64,000 nt of DNA from Orbilia blumenaviensis (GCA_036872755.1 JAVHNS010000020.1:186001-250000); one strand, 5' to 3'. Shown: positions 30,908 through 42,100, numbered from the stretch's first letter. Numbers and translations: made by a program. Notes: generated from the letters alone by a model not told the origin.

Positions 30908-31376
30908 TTACAAAGTGTCCAATGTCTTGATTTCTAGTTCTTTGATCTTTAAGCTAATAGCAACTTCAAAAATCTTAGCAAGAATAGTTATATCCTTAGT
31001 CTTATCAGTCAAATTAACTCTATAAAGCCATTTAACAATATAATCAAAAATATACAATTGAACATTAGGTAAATCAACCATTTCAATTAGATCTTTTACG
31101 TTAATGTAAAGAGCGTAGAAATATATAAATTGAACAGCCAAAACAAGTTTATAAAACTTGTAAACTTTGAATAATTTAGTTATAAATTCCAAACTCTGAA
31201 AATAACATTTGAAAAAGTCTCCATTCAATAACATCTACAGCTAACAAGTTTATATATATTAACCCTAAATATAATGAACAAAAAGTTTCAAAATTGTTCC
31301 TGACGTCCATTGTGACCGATTCTCTTGAGGAACTTCTGAATGGATTGTGCAACCTGATGCCTTCGATGCTAGCCAT
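30908..31376 (-). pseudogene. AT-rich BTB/POZ remnant
   Basis: Two minus-strand frames (31376-31176 and 31234-30908) cover a BTB-like sequence: FRSSSRESVTMDVRNNFETF at the start and IFDYIVKWLYRVNL, ILAKIFEVAISLKIKELEIK at the end, the latter matching the BTB LYTG strand and following helices. The DNA is extremely AT-rich and the product is unusually rich in Ile, Lys, Tyr and Phe, as expected after heavy C-to-T change. The frame is broken in the middle. Confidence 0.55.
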
Positions 31377-32575
31377 GATGCGAGGCCCTAGTATATCTTC
31401 AAGAACTTAATAATAGTTAGTCGTTAGGATTAGATGATCTTTTGACGGGTTCTCGTAATGGAATTTGATGAACTTACTGGCGATGGAAGAAACGGTTGGC
31501 TACTAATATCCCGTTGCTGGAGTAGATGATGTTTAATCTAAAGTGTATGTTCTAAGGATGGCAATTTTGTAAGAAGGCTTTTTGAAAGAACATAGATGTT
31601 CGATCGCGGAGTATATCTGGTGTAGATGAGGTGTAGATGCGTGTAGATGCGTGTAGATGCGAGGAGAGTGAGATTATATTTGAACGTTTAGTTAGATAGT
31701 ATTAACAACACTTCACTAGGTGGGACTGCTCTCCAAGAATTTTCAACCACCAAAAGTAAGATATATTGATACCAGGCATCAGTAAGTCCTGCTAAAGTCA
31801 GAAGCCCTGACACATAGCTTTAGTCTTAGGATTTTAATACAATAAGAGGTTGGATACTCCTTAGCAAGCTGAGGTGTCCGTCAGCTCAACCGAGAGGCTG
31901 CTTAATATATACAGAACAAAATTTGAGTTACCCTTCAAGTTATAGCTGTACGTATACACCGCCCAGAGAATAGGAGTGGCTCCGGGGGAAGAAGTGTATC
32001 CAAGCCACTTAAAATAATGTGTGGTATAGAGTGGTATGGGGGGGTTGTTAGAGTATGGAAGATATTAATTGTGGAGAGGGGTGTTCTTCGATCGGGAGTA
32101 CGAACTTTTCGTCATATGCCACGTTTTTATGGATCTTCCGCCATGTAACTAGGATGATCTCTATGATATATATAGATAAATATAGCTTATATACGGGGTG
32201 TACAAAATAAAAAAAATATTATCATGAAAAAAAATATAATATTAGAAAAATCATTTTTCTTAATAATGTATATAAATTTGATGATATCATATATAAACTG
32301 GATTTTGTAGTTTTAGATAAAACACAATTCCTTAACATTAAGCCATCAATCACCATTTCAGTTTTGTCCGTTTTTGCATAGAACATAGTCCTACTGTATG
32401 GAGTGATATTGGAGTCCGAATAAATCTTATTATATTTAAATATATATTATTATATATTAAATAAAAAAATTATATTTAAATATTAAATTAATTTTTATGG
32501 CTTCCGATTACTTTATGCCTTTATTAGCCAAATTTATAAAAATAACAAAATATAAAAAAAAATATAAAGGAGATA
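31377..32575. other. Gene-free AT-rich stretch with small tandem repeat
   Basis: No gene. Three copies of GTGTAGATGCGT lie at about 31628-31662. 32160-32575 is extremely AT-rich and holds copy B of the dispersed repeat. Confidence 0.6.
32205..32440 (+). repeat. Short dispersed repeat, copy B, RIP-like decay
   Basis: It aligns by eye with copies A and C (shared TTAGAAAAATC, TTTTTCTTA, TTAAGCCATCAATC, GTTTTTGC), but nearly every difference is C-to-T or G-to-A. That pattern on both strands is the signature of repeat-induced point mutation or deamination of methylated repeats. Confidence 0.7.
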
Positions 32576-33574
32576 TTAAACTGGGGTTTCTATAGCATCA
32601 TAAAACTCATCATTATCTACTTCTTCACCAACACGATCCAGATACCACCCACCCTCAAGTCTATCAATTGCGAGATCCATAGGTGTATGTCCCTCGCAGG
32701 TCTTGCTATCTGCAATTATGACACCACTATCGGCGTCAGTACCAGCAACATCTACAGCCTCGAACAGCTTGAGCATGTCAATGCTCCCAAACCATGCTAG
32801 ATAATGAAGCATATTCCAACTTCCACGATCTTTGAGGGCGAAGTCGAAGTCCCGTGGCTCGCTCAGAATGACGGCCAAAGATGCACGCGCATCGTATTGA
32901 ACAGTTTCCATGACCACCGTGCGGCCATTTTTGCACACGCTATTGACGTCGGACCCGGAATCTAGGAGAAATTTTGTTGTTGTTGGGTAGTCCCACCGCA
33001 CCATATAGGAGAGAGGGCTCGCTCCGTATACCGTTCCCAGGTTGATATCCGCACCCGCATCAATCAACAACGATGCGAATCTGATGTTCTGAGTCTCTTC
33101 GTATGCATCCATTCTCCTCACACCAGACTGTCCTTCTGTAAGGGAACCTAGCAGAATTGATTTATCTCTAGGTTTGGTCATGTTATTGAGATGTGAAGGC
33201 GGGCAATATTCCGGTAATGGTTCTGGGACTTCCGGCGTATGTGCCCTGGATATAGCACAGCTACCATGAATATCCTTTAGCGTTATGTCGGCGCCACTTT
33301 CGAGCATTATTTGGATATCTTCAGTGGAACACCGGCAGGCTGCCTAATTCAGAGACGTGCGACCCCGGTAATCAGGTTTTTTAAGAAGCTCAAACGCGGA
33401 CTTGTATTCAAGTTCTTCTTTGAGGTCGCCAATACCAATCCCGAGAATTATTCTATGAATCCGAGTGAACCCAAGAGCGTCGGGGTCGAGTTCATCTTCA
33501 TTTAGTAAGATCTTGATTCTTTCTAAGTCCTCCAACTCCATAGACTCATTATTCAGATAATCATTTATGGTCAA
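32576..33574 (-). pseudogene. Ankyrin-repeat protein gene with internal amber codon
   Basis: One frame covers 333 codons except for TAG at 33346-33344. Left of it: DALGFTRIHRIILGI and DYRGRTSLN. Right of it: AACRCSTEDIQIMLESGADITLKD, then further ankyrin units (LLIDAGADINLGTVYGASPLSYMV, LLDSGSDVNSVCKNGRT, GSWNMLHYLAWFGSIDML, CEGHTPMDLAIDR). In an ankyrin unit the stop sits where Trp or another aromatic residue is usual (LHWAA), so TGG-to-TAG, a G-to-A change, is the simplest cause. The gene ends FYDAIETPV as fungal relatives do. Both flanks carry copies of the same dispersed repeat. Confidence 0.7.
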
Positions 33575-33799
33575 ACTATTATATGGTGTGCTATAGTCCC
33601 GTTAGTGACTGAACCAGCCTCGGTACCCGTTCTCGGTTGGAATCTGATCCAACTGGATTTATCGCATTCCGACTGCCTTACGGTGACAATGGGTCAACAT
33701 ACTAGCCACCATAATTTTGAATTTGTATTGCACCCTCTGATAGAAGGAATTCGATGGCCTGAAAGTATAAATTTCTTGAAACGTAGCCGGCCCGCAAGA

Positions 33800-34040
33800 T
33801 ATATATGGCCCTAACATGTATTCGGGGGATAACACCACCCCACCTGTTGGACCGTGTCCCACGCAAAAACGGAAACGGCGATCGACGGCTTGGCGCCAAG
33901 GGATCCTGTCCCACCCAAAGCTGCCAGGCCCGGTTTGTATGCGACACCACCAAAATTTTGCGTGTGTCGCTAAGAAAAGCGATTTTTCTAACACCACACC
34001 CCCTCTTGTAACAGTACCCCCCCTGTCCGAGTGTGTCCTT
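33800..34040 (-). repeat. Short dispersed repeat, copy C (inverted)
   Basis: Reverse complement of copy A: it shares GGGGGTGTGGTGTTAGAAAA, the CTTTTCTTAG segment, CGATCGCCGTTTCC and the ATACATGTTAG end. It is the most GC-rich and probably least decayed copy. It opens frames on both strands that are not convincing genes. Confidence 0.75.
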
Positions 34041-34067
34041 AGCTGTCGCACACAAAATCCTGAGGCC

Positions 34068-34183
34068 GTATATGTACATACATACATACATTAGGTACAT
34101 ACATACATACATACATACATACATACATACATACATACATACATACATACATACATACATACATACATACATACATACATACA
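34068..34183. repeat. TACA/TATG tetranucleotide microsatellite
   Basis: About 27 tandem ACAT units with one interruption (TTAGGT) near 34091-34096. Similar CAAAATCCTGAGG blocks flank it at 34052 and 34184, so the array sits inside a short duplication. Confidence 0.95.
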
Positions 34184-34259
34184 AAATCCTGAGGTCGCAC
34201 GTATGTAGCTGATGTCTAACAGCAGTATATATGATGTTAGTCCGTACAAAATGGCTGAG

Positions 34260-35048
34260 GCACTGTCAGACTTGTGTATCGGGAGGGTTTGGGAGGGGTT
34301 TAGGAAGGATTTGGGCTGGTGTTAGTGCCAAGACTATCGTGATGGGTGGTTGGTGACAAGTTTTGGTAGTGTTAGCACCAGCAGCACCAACACCACCACC
34401 CACCACCAAAATCTATGAAGCCGGTGATACTCGCCCAACAGCAGTAGCTGGTAAAAATAATGATGATGAAGACTTATTATGACTGTCTGAAGCTGCTGTA
34501 CCGTCGAAAATACGAGTCCTGGCTTTGTAATCTATGTTTTCGTGGTGATGCTGAGTTTCGAGGCCCAAAGATGTCACGTGCGTTGGGTGTGTTCAGGAGA
34601 TTTGTTAGCGACACAAGCAAATCTATTAGCGACACGACTGAGCCAATTTGTTAGAGACACAGCAGATTTGTTAAGGTAAGGACACAGCTAGTTTGTTAAA
34701 GACACAGCCAATTTTGTTAGTACTGATGCTTTTTCCACTTACCGCCCCTAAGCAGACGGCTAGATGACACAAATGCTTGTTCTGAGGGCAAAAACCGTCA
34801 CGTGATAGCAGTGTTGTGAAGCATTTTGGCAGCGACGAAGCAAAAATCTCCTCCATCACCACCACCGCGGTGCGGCAGCTGGGTGTAAGCAGGCTTTAGA
34901 GACAATATCATATACGTTCTACCTTCGAAGTGGGTATCTGTCTATTGTTTTCACTACGGCTCTGGAGGGATAGCAGGATTGTCTTATCTTTGAGGCTTCA
35001 ATGTTGTCACGTGAGGCCTTGAAGTCTCGATCTTGGAAGGCCTTGAAA
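34260..35048. other. Gene-free repeat-rich stretch
   Basis: No gene. CACCA/GGTGGT-rich segments at about 34310-34420, and degenerate units of the GCGACAC minisatellite at 34605-34715. Confidence 0.5.
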
Positions 35049-35190
35049 TGTTAGCGACACAGCCAAAATACTAGCGACACAGCCAAAATACTAGCGACAC
35101 GCAGCCAAAAATGTTAGCGACACAGCCAAAAATCCTAGCGACACAGCTAACCAAGATACTAGGGACACAGCCGAATATTTCGGTTATGTC
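35049..35190 (+). repeat. 20-nt minisatellite (TAGCGACACAGCCAAAATAC)
   Basis: Six to seven imperfect units; the first three are nearly exact, later ones carry 1-4 changes. Diverged single units occur upstream at 34605-34715. Confidence 0.85.
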
Positions 35191-35304
35191 GGAATTTCCG
35201 AAATTCCTAGTACCGATGGCGCCTGGTACTGAGGACTCTGTTGTCAGGGGCTCGACACACCAAATTGACGCGTAATTACGTATTATCTTTCCCCTTCTCT
35301 CTCT

Positions 35305-35370
35305 CTCCTTCCTTCCTTCCTTCCTTCCTTCCTTCCTTCTTTCATTCTTCCTTCCTTCCTTCCATCCACC
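35305..35370. repeat. CTTC microsatellite
   Basis: About 15 CTTC units with minor interruptions (TTTCATTC), followed by ATCTATCC/ATCC units to about 35398. Confidence 0.9.
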
Positions 35371-35681
35371 ATCTCCACCATCTATCTATCCATCCACCGG
35401 AACCACTCCCTTCTCCATAAATCATGACTAGCGGACGGACGGTATACTCAATTCGAATTCACCCAAGTGATGTCGGATCAATGAGATAGATACTAGCCGT
35501 GAGACTCATCACCAGTAAGTTCAAGCCGGCCAGCCAGGCTGAATACAAGGGAACCGATCTGAGAATGCAAACTAACGCGTCATAATAGGTATTGGTGCCA
35601 TGAAATCCTCCTCCTGCTGCTGCAAAGAGTCTGAGAGTTAATAGATCTGGTCAGTCGGACTCAGTCAGCCGGCCTCTCTTT

Positions 35682-36057
35682 GTGTTTGCGGTTTATCTGC
35701 AGAAACTACGGTTCACAATAGGGCTGTTGCTGAAGAAGGCTTCCACTCCTATTAACTCGATAGACCTCTAGGTGGCGGCTTCAACCACCCTATTCTATCC
35801 GACACAGGATTTGGGTGTCGGACGACTTGATCCCATTACCAAGCCCGAATATATATACGGTCGGCTTTCTGGGCCGTCCCATCGTCACCGAACCACCATG
35901 TCGGTGGGTGGTTGCTTCGCGAGGCTTAATAGATTAAGGCGGTTGGATTCGGGTTTTGTTGTGTTTGCGGTCAATCTGCAGAAACTGTTACGACGGTTCA
36001 CGGCACGGCTCGAAGAAGACTGCTTTCATTCCTATTAGCCTAAGTCCAGCTAGACGG
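35682..36057 (+). repeat. Pair of ~95-bp direct repeats
   Basis: 35682-35765 and 35958-36045 share TGTGTTTGCGGT, ATCTGCAGAAACT, ACGGTTCAC, GAAGAAG and CATTCCTATTA-type blocks in the same order. No coding signature. Confidence 0.6.
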
Positions 36058-36153
36058 TTGGTGATTTGAGTCGTTCCTAATGACTTTGATCGGGAATCTC
36101 AATATTTGGTGCCGGTAGGTCGGTCTCTGCAATCGTCCAAATAAGCTAGATGG

Positions 36154-36757
36154 GTGATGCTAATTTTGGCTTTGATAGCGACACTGGCGGGTTCTCAAGC
36201 TCAGGTCCCCGACCTACATGCCCAGCTGAAAGAAGCATGTAGGGTAAGGGACCAAAAAATAAAGGAGCTCGAGGTGGCGGTGCTAGCGCTCCGTGAGGAC
36301 TATTCCAAAAGGATGATGAGATCAAGAGGTCGCAAGATCTCAACGGGGTTGGCAAAGGTTAGTTGTGCCGTAGACTTAATGTTTTCATTTACAAAATCAC
36401 TAATTCGAGTCAGGATACGGTCTCCGGCTACACGATGGACCGAAATATATCTAGTCCACAATATCCGCTTACGATCGTCCATAGAGTCAACGACCAAAAA
36501 AATCAAGGAGCTCGAGGTGGTGGTGGTGGTAGTGGTGGTGGTGGTAGTGCTAGAGCTCTATGAGGACGACGATTTCAGAAAGGATGCTGAGATCAAGAGG
36601 TTGCAAGATCTCACCAAGACGGCAAAGGTCAGTTGCGTCAGAAGAGATTTAATGTTTTCATTTTACAAAACCACCAATCCGAGTCAGTATACACGGCCCC
36701 TAGCCGCATAATAGACTGGAATATTCCCAGCCTACAACTTCCGCTTGCGACCGTGGA
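36154..36757 (+). other. Duplicated exon-like unit with coiled-coil coding potential
   Basis: Two direct copies of about 240 bp, starting at 36250 and 36492, share an exon-like part (DQKIKELEVAVLALRED in the first, KKIKELEV then EIKRLQDLTKTAK in the second) and an intron-like part beginning GTTAGT or GTCAGT. The heptad-like spacing of I, L and V suggests a coiled coil. The first copy is shifted by one base near 36310 and the second has a GGT expansion coding poly-Val. It may be a decaying repeat-protein gene rather than an active one. Confidence 0.4.
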
Positions 36758-36758
36758 T

Positions 36759-37025
36759 GTTCTTTCGACCAATAACGCTGGTGTTCTTTCGATCAATAAC
36801 GCCGGTGTTCTTTCAACGAATAACGCCGGTGTTCTTTCGACCAATAACGCTGGTGTTCTTTCGATCAATAACGCCGGTGTTCTTTCAACGAATAACGCCG
36901 GTGTTCTTTCGACCAATAACGCTGGTGTTCTTTCAACGAATAACGCCGGTGTTCTTTCGACCAATAACGCTGGTGGTGTTCTTTCAACGAATAACGCTGG
37001 TGTTCTCTCGACAAGTAATACTGTC
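36759..37025 (+). repeat. 24-nt tandem repeat array with higher-order order
   Basis: Eleven units, each beginning GTTCTTTC, start at 36759, 36783, 36807, 36831, 36855, 36879, 36903, 36927, 36951, 36978 and 37002. Three unit variants follow the order A-B-C-A-B-C-A-C-A-C-like. The unit length is a multiple of three, so all frames stay open on both strands; the resulting long frames are not evidence of a gene. Confidence 0.95.
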
Positions 37026-37200
37026 TCCGCGTGCGTTTCTCTTCATTTGTTCATTCGTTCATAGTTTTATTTCTGTTTGTTCGGTGTTCTATTACATATT
37101 AGGTACATTACGTATTAAGGTAATTCCATTATGTCGTTTTGCTAGTACTATAGTTCTTTCTTATTTCGTGCGATATACGCTATGCAGTTTGAACGACCGA

Positions 37201-37220
37201 CCGTAGTTTTGAAACTACGG
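37201..37220. terminator. Perfect palindrome downstream of the recombinase-helicase locus
   Basis: CCGTAGTTT, two bases, AAACTACGG: a 9-bp perfect stem. It lies about 185 bases past the last minus-strand stop (37405). It could be a transcript-end hairpin or mark the end of a mobile element; neither is shown. Confidence 0.4.
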
Positions 37221-37317
37221 CACCTATTTAATTATGTCAGATTTACTGCAATGAAGTTAACAACTGAGCGACTACGATATTACTACTACTGCTGACAATT
37301 TACGGCTAGTGCGGCCA

Positions 37318-37384
37318 GTCATTCATTCATTCATTCGTTCGTTCGTTCGTTCGTTCGTTCGTTCGTTCGTTCGTTCGTTCGTTC
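37318..37384. repeat. ATTC/GTTC microsatellite
   Basis: About four ATTC units run into about twelve GTTC units, just downstream of the minus-strand gene end. Confidence 0.95.
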
Positions 37385-37404
37385 ATATTATATATCAACA
37401 AAAG

Positions 37405-38543
37405 CTATTCTGGGAAAGCCCAAGGAACCTCGATCAAGCCATCTTCCCACAAAGTCTTCAAAGCCAGAACAACATTGTATCCTTTTAGTGCTGGGACGCC
37501 TAGGAAAGTGTCGGGGAGGAGGCACCAGCGGCGGTAGTCGAGATAAGACCCGGGGATGTCTTCATCCATCCAAAGAGCGACTTCCTGAAGGTGGCTTGGG
37601 GCTAGGATACGAATTAGAGCGCAGATGGCTGCAACGGCTTCGTCCATATAGTCACTGATTGCTTCATGCTTCCAGATGAAGGTACCCAAGCTTCCGGCCT
37701 TAGGGCAGTCTGGTAGGTGATGGTATGCATCATCACCGGTCAGCTGGCAAACAGCGCAGTTGGCAACGCGATGTCGAAGGAATTCGGTGAAGCCGTCCAG
37801 CTTATCTGAAAACCTTTCTTCCACCTGGTATTGGCGGTCAAAGGCTAGGGACTGGATGGCTGATGGGTCAAGCTCGTTGGGATTCTCGAATAGGAGGATT
37901 GAGCCGGCGCTGGCATGCTTCTCATGGCAGGCAAGTATTCCAGATCTCTTCTCATGAATGACCTCGGGACCAGCCTCGACAGCTAAATCACCTTTGACAG
38001 TCAACGGGAGCTCTATAGTGGCTTCGTTGAAGCCTGGGGCGCGGTCTGGAGGGGATGACTTGGGTGATGGTTGAAAGGCGCCTGCTTGGGTTAGGTCGGG
38101 CGTGAATGGGGGAGACGAAGGGAGGTGGTCCAAGAGAACGATGTCGCTAGAGGGCTGGGCTGCTTGTACAAGGTCTGAGCTGATGCCAGATATCTGAGCT
38201 GGTTGAACAAGGTCGGAACCGATGTCAGAGATATGAGCTGGTTGAACAGGGTCTGAACTGATGGCGGAGATCTGAGGTGGTTGAACAGGGTCTGAACTGA
38301 AACTGGAGGTGGTGAAGCCGTGCAGTGGGTTGGATTGGATGCTGGAGATGTTTCTGGCGATTATAGTATCATCATCATCGTCATCTATCCTAAAGTTAGC
38401 CCATAAGTCCTGCAGCATGAGCAATGTACAAACGCCTTACCGGGATCCTCGATAAATGCAGCCTTTTTCGATGGAGGAGAGAGAAATTCGCCGGGGCTGG
38501 CGCCGCTGGAGCTTCGGTCTCTTTTGCCGATACCTTCACTCAT
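37405..38543 (-). CDS. Third component: repeat-linker protein with Cys/His module
   Basis: Exons 38543-38441 and 37405-38384 (intron 38385-38440, GTAAGG donor, GCTAAC branch) give 360 aa. An alternative first exon at 38630 (MADNSTQQ) also splices in frame. The N-terminus is Ser/Pro-rich and basic, then a run of Asp. Next come four 13-residue repeats of the type SSDPVQPPQISAI. The C-terminal part has CAVCQLTGDDAYHHLPDC, resembling the CSYCFFLEGSLSDHSYSHC block at the end of the neighbouring helicase protein. It shares strand and spacing with that gene. I do not recognise it. A role as accessory factor or decayed fragment of the helicase tail is inference. Confidence 0.65.
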
Positions 38544-38630
38544 TCATTCATTCATTTAATTTAGCCTGGAAACATCAAATCTGAAGGATTAGATATTGTT
38601 CATACCTTGCTGGGTGCTGTTGTCTGCCAT

Positions 38631-39159
38631 TTGGAAGGACTAGCGGATAATGAATGGTTCAGGGACGGTTAACTTGGATGCGAACTTCGAGCTTTCGAAA
38701 GCTGGAACTCGGAGCAACGGAGTTGGAAGGTGAAAATAGACTTACGGGCTATTGATACTGAGAAAGAATGAGGGACGTATATGTTTCGACTTGATGATGA
38801 TGGAGAGCTAGTGGTTGGATGATGGGTTCGGAAGGCAATGGTTAATTGATGGGAGGGTAATGGAGAACTAATGGCGTAGGTGAAGTCAACATATACTTGT
38901 GGTGATGGTGATGGTGGTGGTGGTGGTTACACAACGGTTGGGCTCTGATCAAGCTTTTGCTAAGTTAACTACTTATGTACAAACTACGCCAGCCATGATT
39001 CCCATAGCTAGATAATACATCTAAACAGACCCTGGTAAAGTGTAATTCATTGTTGGGCTTCGGCTCTAGCTAATATTATCTAACGTATGTATGAAGAAGG
39101 AAAAGGGGAAGGGGGGAGGGGGGGAAGAAGGATGAACAAAGCGCTGCCGACGTAGACGC
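38631..39159. other. Spacer between the helicase gene end and the third component
   Basis: No gene. A GGT/GAT-rich run near 38900-38930. It should hold the promoter of the 37405-38543 gene. Confidence 0.5.
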
Positions 39160-42100
39160 CTATCTAGAAAAAACGGAAAAGTACAGTAGTTCCTCCAGTT
39201 TACGCAGCAGTAGCCAGGCATTGCTGTAGTACTTCCTGCTCTCCAAACTCGTGGTGGTCAACCACTTCTCCCATTTTGCCCAGGTAGAGATACCCAGACC
39301 CTGGATCCCAAGCTCAACGAACAGTCGTTCTTTGATGTCAACGTCTGCGAACACAGCAGAATAAATCGACCAGCAGGAGCGAAACTGCTTGCAAGACTCA
39401 CCGCCGGAAGCCATCATACAGTATTCGGTGGGAATACCGCAGTAAGCGCAGACTTTATCCTTTGGGAAGGAGGCCGGCTTGAGAGGAACACTTTTCTTTG
39501 TACAGTGGGAATAGCTGTGATCACTAAGTGATCCCTCAAGAAAAAAGCAGTAGGAGCAGAGGGTTTCGCTGGCTTTGAGGAACCTGAAGATACGTTCAGC
39601 CTGCCTAGCCTTGGCTTGGTTGAAGTTGAGCTGTGGACCCCGGGGCTGTTCGAGATCCGGTTCTGCTTCCATGTTCGAAATCCCAGTGCAGTTATCACAC
39701 AGAACACCTCCAATCATGAAACAATCTACACCCTTCCCTTTACCGTCCATGAATTGGGATATAGCGAGGCGGCGACAGTTGGTGGTGCTGACGAGATCAC
39801 ACAAAGCCTTGTAGGATTCTACACGCCATTGTGGCTGGCCGTAGTAATCGGCGGGGTCGAATTGGATCTTTCCGGTGATGAGAGTACTGAAAGCCATTGG
39901 CTGGCCCTCCCTTCCTGCTCTAGCAGTCTGTTGTACAAATTCAACGAGCGAATACGGAATTCCGGCGTGGATAACAGCTATAACCCCCTTTGTATCGACG
40001 CCAGGCCCAAGACAACAGGTTGCAGCAAGGACACCACCTTCTTCTTCCCATTTCAATTTATTCTTATCCCTCTCCTCGGGTTTCATTTCACCATTATACT
40101 TGGGGCAGCCTAGGCCTTTGGAAACAACGTCGGTTAGGTAGATGGACCGGCAGTACACAATAATCTTCGCGTCCTTCTTGTCCTTCCGCTTGCTAACAGT
40201 CTTCAGGGCAACTTTGGCAGCATTCACAGCGTCAGTACTTAGATGTTTGGCGATGTGGACCTTGTAACTGATGTTCTTGATGTTGGTAGTTGACCTAATC
40301 TCTAGAAAAGATGGGACTGAACAAAAGGCCTGCAGCGCAGCAACCATCAAAGGGGGCATAGTAGCAGTCATGCAGATAAACGGGAGGCCAAGATTGGTGT
40401 ACTTGGCGAGAGCAGCAAGGTCACGGAAGCCTTGATCAAGGAGAGGCTGGTGGATTTCATCAATGATAACGACGTCAAGGCGCCGTTCACTTATAAACTT
40501 CCCAACCTGGCTCAAAAACCTCCAAGTGATAGCAGCCTCTGGTGTAGCAATTACAACCCCAGGTGTATTCTTGGGGAAAGATTTACCGACGACCTCACCG
40601 TCCTCAAGATCACCCCAGTAGCTGGTGTGGATACCCATTGCCTTGGCCCTCTTCGCAACGTCTTTGCATGTGGAGATGTATGGCTCGATGATGATGCTAA
40701 CACCGTTTCCAGCAGCTATCGCGAGAAGCGCAGCCGTTGTTTTACCTGCAGCGCAGGCCAGTGTAATCAACAGCGGGGATACATTGCGCTGGTAAATAGC
40801 TTTAGCAGCGGCGGCCTGTTCTGGTAGCTTCCAAGCCGGCAACCCAAATCTTTGGTACTCCTTGATCAACTGTTGGTGCAGTCTACGAGGAAATACGGGG
40901 TCTGGGTTGTAGAAGCTGGAGGATACAATAGTCTGGGGCAGGGGAACGGTACCATAGTCGAAGGGAGTTGGGGTATATCCGGGGAGTCCTGCGGGAGCAT
41001 ATGGGTGAACGGTAGGTTGTTCAATATGCCTAGCGGAGCTGGGGCCAGACGGCTGAACGACAATCTGTGCCTGTCTAGAAGGCTGCACCTGCTCCGGAAC
41101 ACTCTCGATAAGAAACTGTTCGGGGTACGCCGGGTGGAGGAACCTAGGATGTTGGTCGGAAGCTACACTAGTCAGTTACGATCAGATCTACTACAAATTA
41201 CGCACGCCGCAGTTACAAGACTAAAATATACGTTAGGGATGGAAGGCATGCTGAATAGCTCAACAATACGCTTTTACAAAGGGATATACGTGCGGACTCT
41301 TGTGTTTGTACAGGTGCGTGCATGTACAAGCCATACGTCAGGTGCTGGATTACAGGCGGACTTACCTTCTGAGCCGGGCCACCAAATTTTGGAGGGCAAA
41401 AGCATCCAGTCTGGCAGACGGTCTATAGCTCCAATAAAGAATTGAAGCCGAACGGTAGCTTTGCGGAAAGCCATAGTGGATATTTCGTCGCTATCCTTCA
41501 ATCTGCTCTTGGTAACACCGTAGCACTGCAGGTCGACTTTGTCGGTGTGTCCAGTTTGTTCAGCATGCTTGCTCTTCATCTTCTCAACGTGTCGTTCGAT
41601 GATATCAGCCATTTCGGCGACATGTTCACGGGTGATGGCAACAATGATCTGGCGGTAGCTCTTGATTTTAAGAGGATATCCTATACCCTCCATAGCTCTG
41701 AGCTTCAAAAAGTTGGAGATGAAGTCCGTCTCCAGGGCCTCACCGTTGTCATCACAGAAGAGAATCGGGCTAACCTTGCGGCCAACTTTACTGCGAAAAT
41801 AGTCGACGACGGGATCTACCTTGAACATGTAGATAACGAAAGCCTCGGCGATGTTGGGAGGTAGGTACCTGCATATGCCTTTAGAGTAGCCAACCATGCT
41901 GTTGACTTTGTTGTAGTCCGTAAAAACCATGAGATCGCCGTTGTTGACATAGAAGTTACGGATGTTATTAAGGGTATTATGCTTGCGGAGGGAGAGAAGT
42001 TCAGTGCCGCGAGGGGGGCCACCAGCAGTAAGAAGAACAGCGATTGCGAAGGTAGCCCTGAGCTCTGCATCCTTTTTCAAGTAGCCCCTGATGGCTCGGT

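Noticed and set aside
33659..34184. Minus-strand frames rich in MYVC repeats
   Set aside because: This is translation of the TACA/TATG microsatellite and the dispersed repeat; there is no family signature.
36638..37206. Several long overlapping open frames on both strands (VLSTNNAG-, FFRPITLV- and ERTPALFV-type repeats)
   Set aside because: They arise because the 24-nt repeat is a multiple of three; all six frames stay open.
39414..40141. Plus-strand frames opposite the helicase
   Set aside because: They overlap a motif-complete helicase on the other strand and show no signature.
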